NCBI GenBank assembly: GCA_945874095.1
Contig: CAMCFM010000037.1
Coordinates: 1 to 15,799 of the forward strand
Direction: 5' to 3'
Length of the DNA stretch: 15,799 bases
DNA from: Candidatus Kuenenia stuttgartensis
GTDB taxonomy: Bacteria; Planctomycetota; Planctomycetia; Isosphaerales; Isosphaeraceae
How positions within the stretch are numbered: position 1 is the first letter of the stretch; each line of letters opens with the position of its first letter. The position numbers and the translations under genes were made by a program. Shown one piece after another: positions 15,722 to 15,799 of this stretch. The notes beneath the pieces are model-generated. The model searched no databases, was not told the DNA's origin, and was given only the letters and a program-made list of their open reading frames with translations.

Positions 15722-15799
15722 GTTCCTGAAAACTCCCTGAAATCACTTGGAGGGCGGCGGAATGAGAGGAATCGATTGGGCCATCAGTGATTTGTATCA

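Overview
The window looks like chromosomal DNA from a Gram-negative-type bacterium, most likely a planctomycete. The grounds are indirect. The gene set combines a Rex repressor, a YugP-like membrane zinc peptidase, an LptF/LptG pair (so an outer membrane), a GlgE/maltokinase pair, a DUF6798-like membrane protein and a NapH/NapG-like polyferredoxin fusion. Start codons often lack a clear Shine-Dalgarno, and composite hairpin repeats sit between genes. I cannot name the order or genus. No rRNA, tRNA, CRISPR array, transposase or phage gene is visible.

Layout from left to right. 1-170: two copies of a 47-bp two-hairpin repeat. 231-908 (-): redox-sensing repressor Rex. 909-1341: a 433-bp gap with a near-palindrome and a candidate promoter. 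1342-2040 (+): membrane zinc metallopeptidase. 2070-2107: a strong hairpin terminator shared with the convergent genes that follow. 2138-4619 (-): an LptG-like and an LptF-like permease, transcribed lptF first. 4785-8386 (-): maltokinase and GlgE, transcribed glgE first. 8678-11455 (+): a CvpA-family protein, then, 6 bp later, a large DUF6798-like membrane protein. 11542-12825 (+): a PLP-dependent aminotransferase. 12826-13220: a gap holding an elaborate concentric palindromic element. 13221-13895 (-): a YacP-like NYN-domain putative RNase. 14036-15721 (-): a membrane polyferredoxin with six Cys-rich cluster sites. 15722-15799: upstream DNA with nothing recognisable.

How the genes work together. 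GlgE and maltokinase act consecutively: maltose is phosphorylated to maltose-1-phosphate, whose maltosyl unit is added to alpha-glucan. Their usual partners, TreS and GlgB, are not in the window. LptF and LptG would form the inner-membrane permease of the LPS exporter and need LptB, LptC and LptA from elsewhere. The other genes are mostly unlinked housekeeping or redox functions. The least ordinary content is the two families of hairpin repeats, especially the 212-bp element at 12938-13149, where four nested features share one dyad axis.
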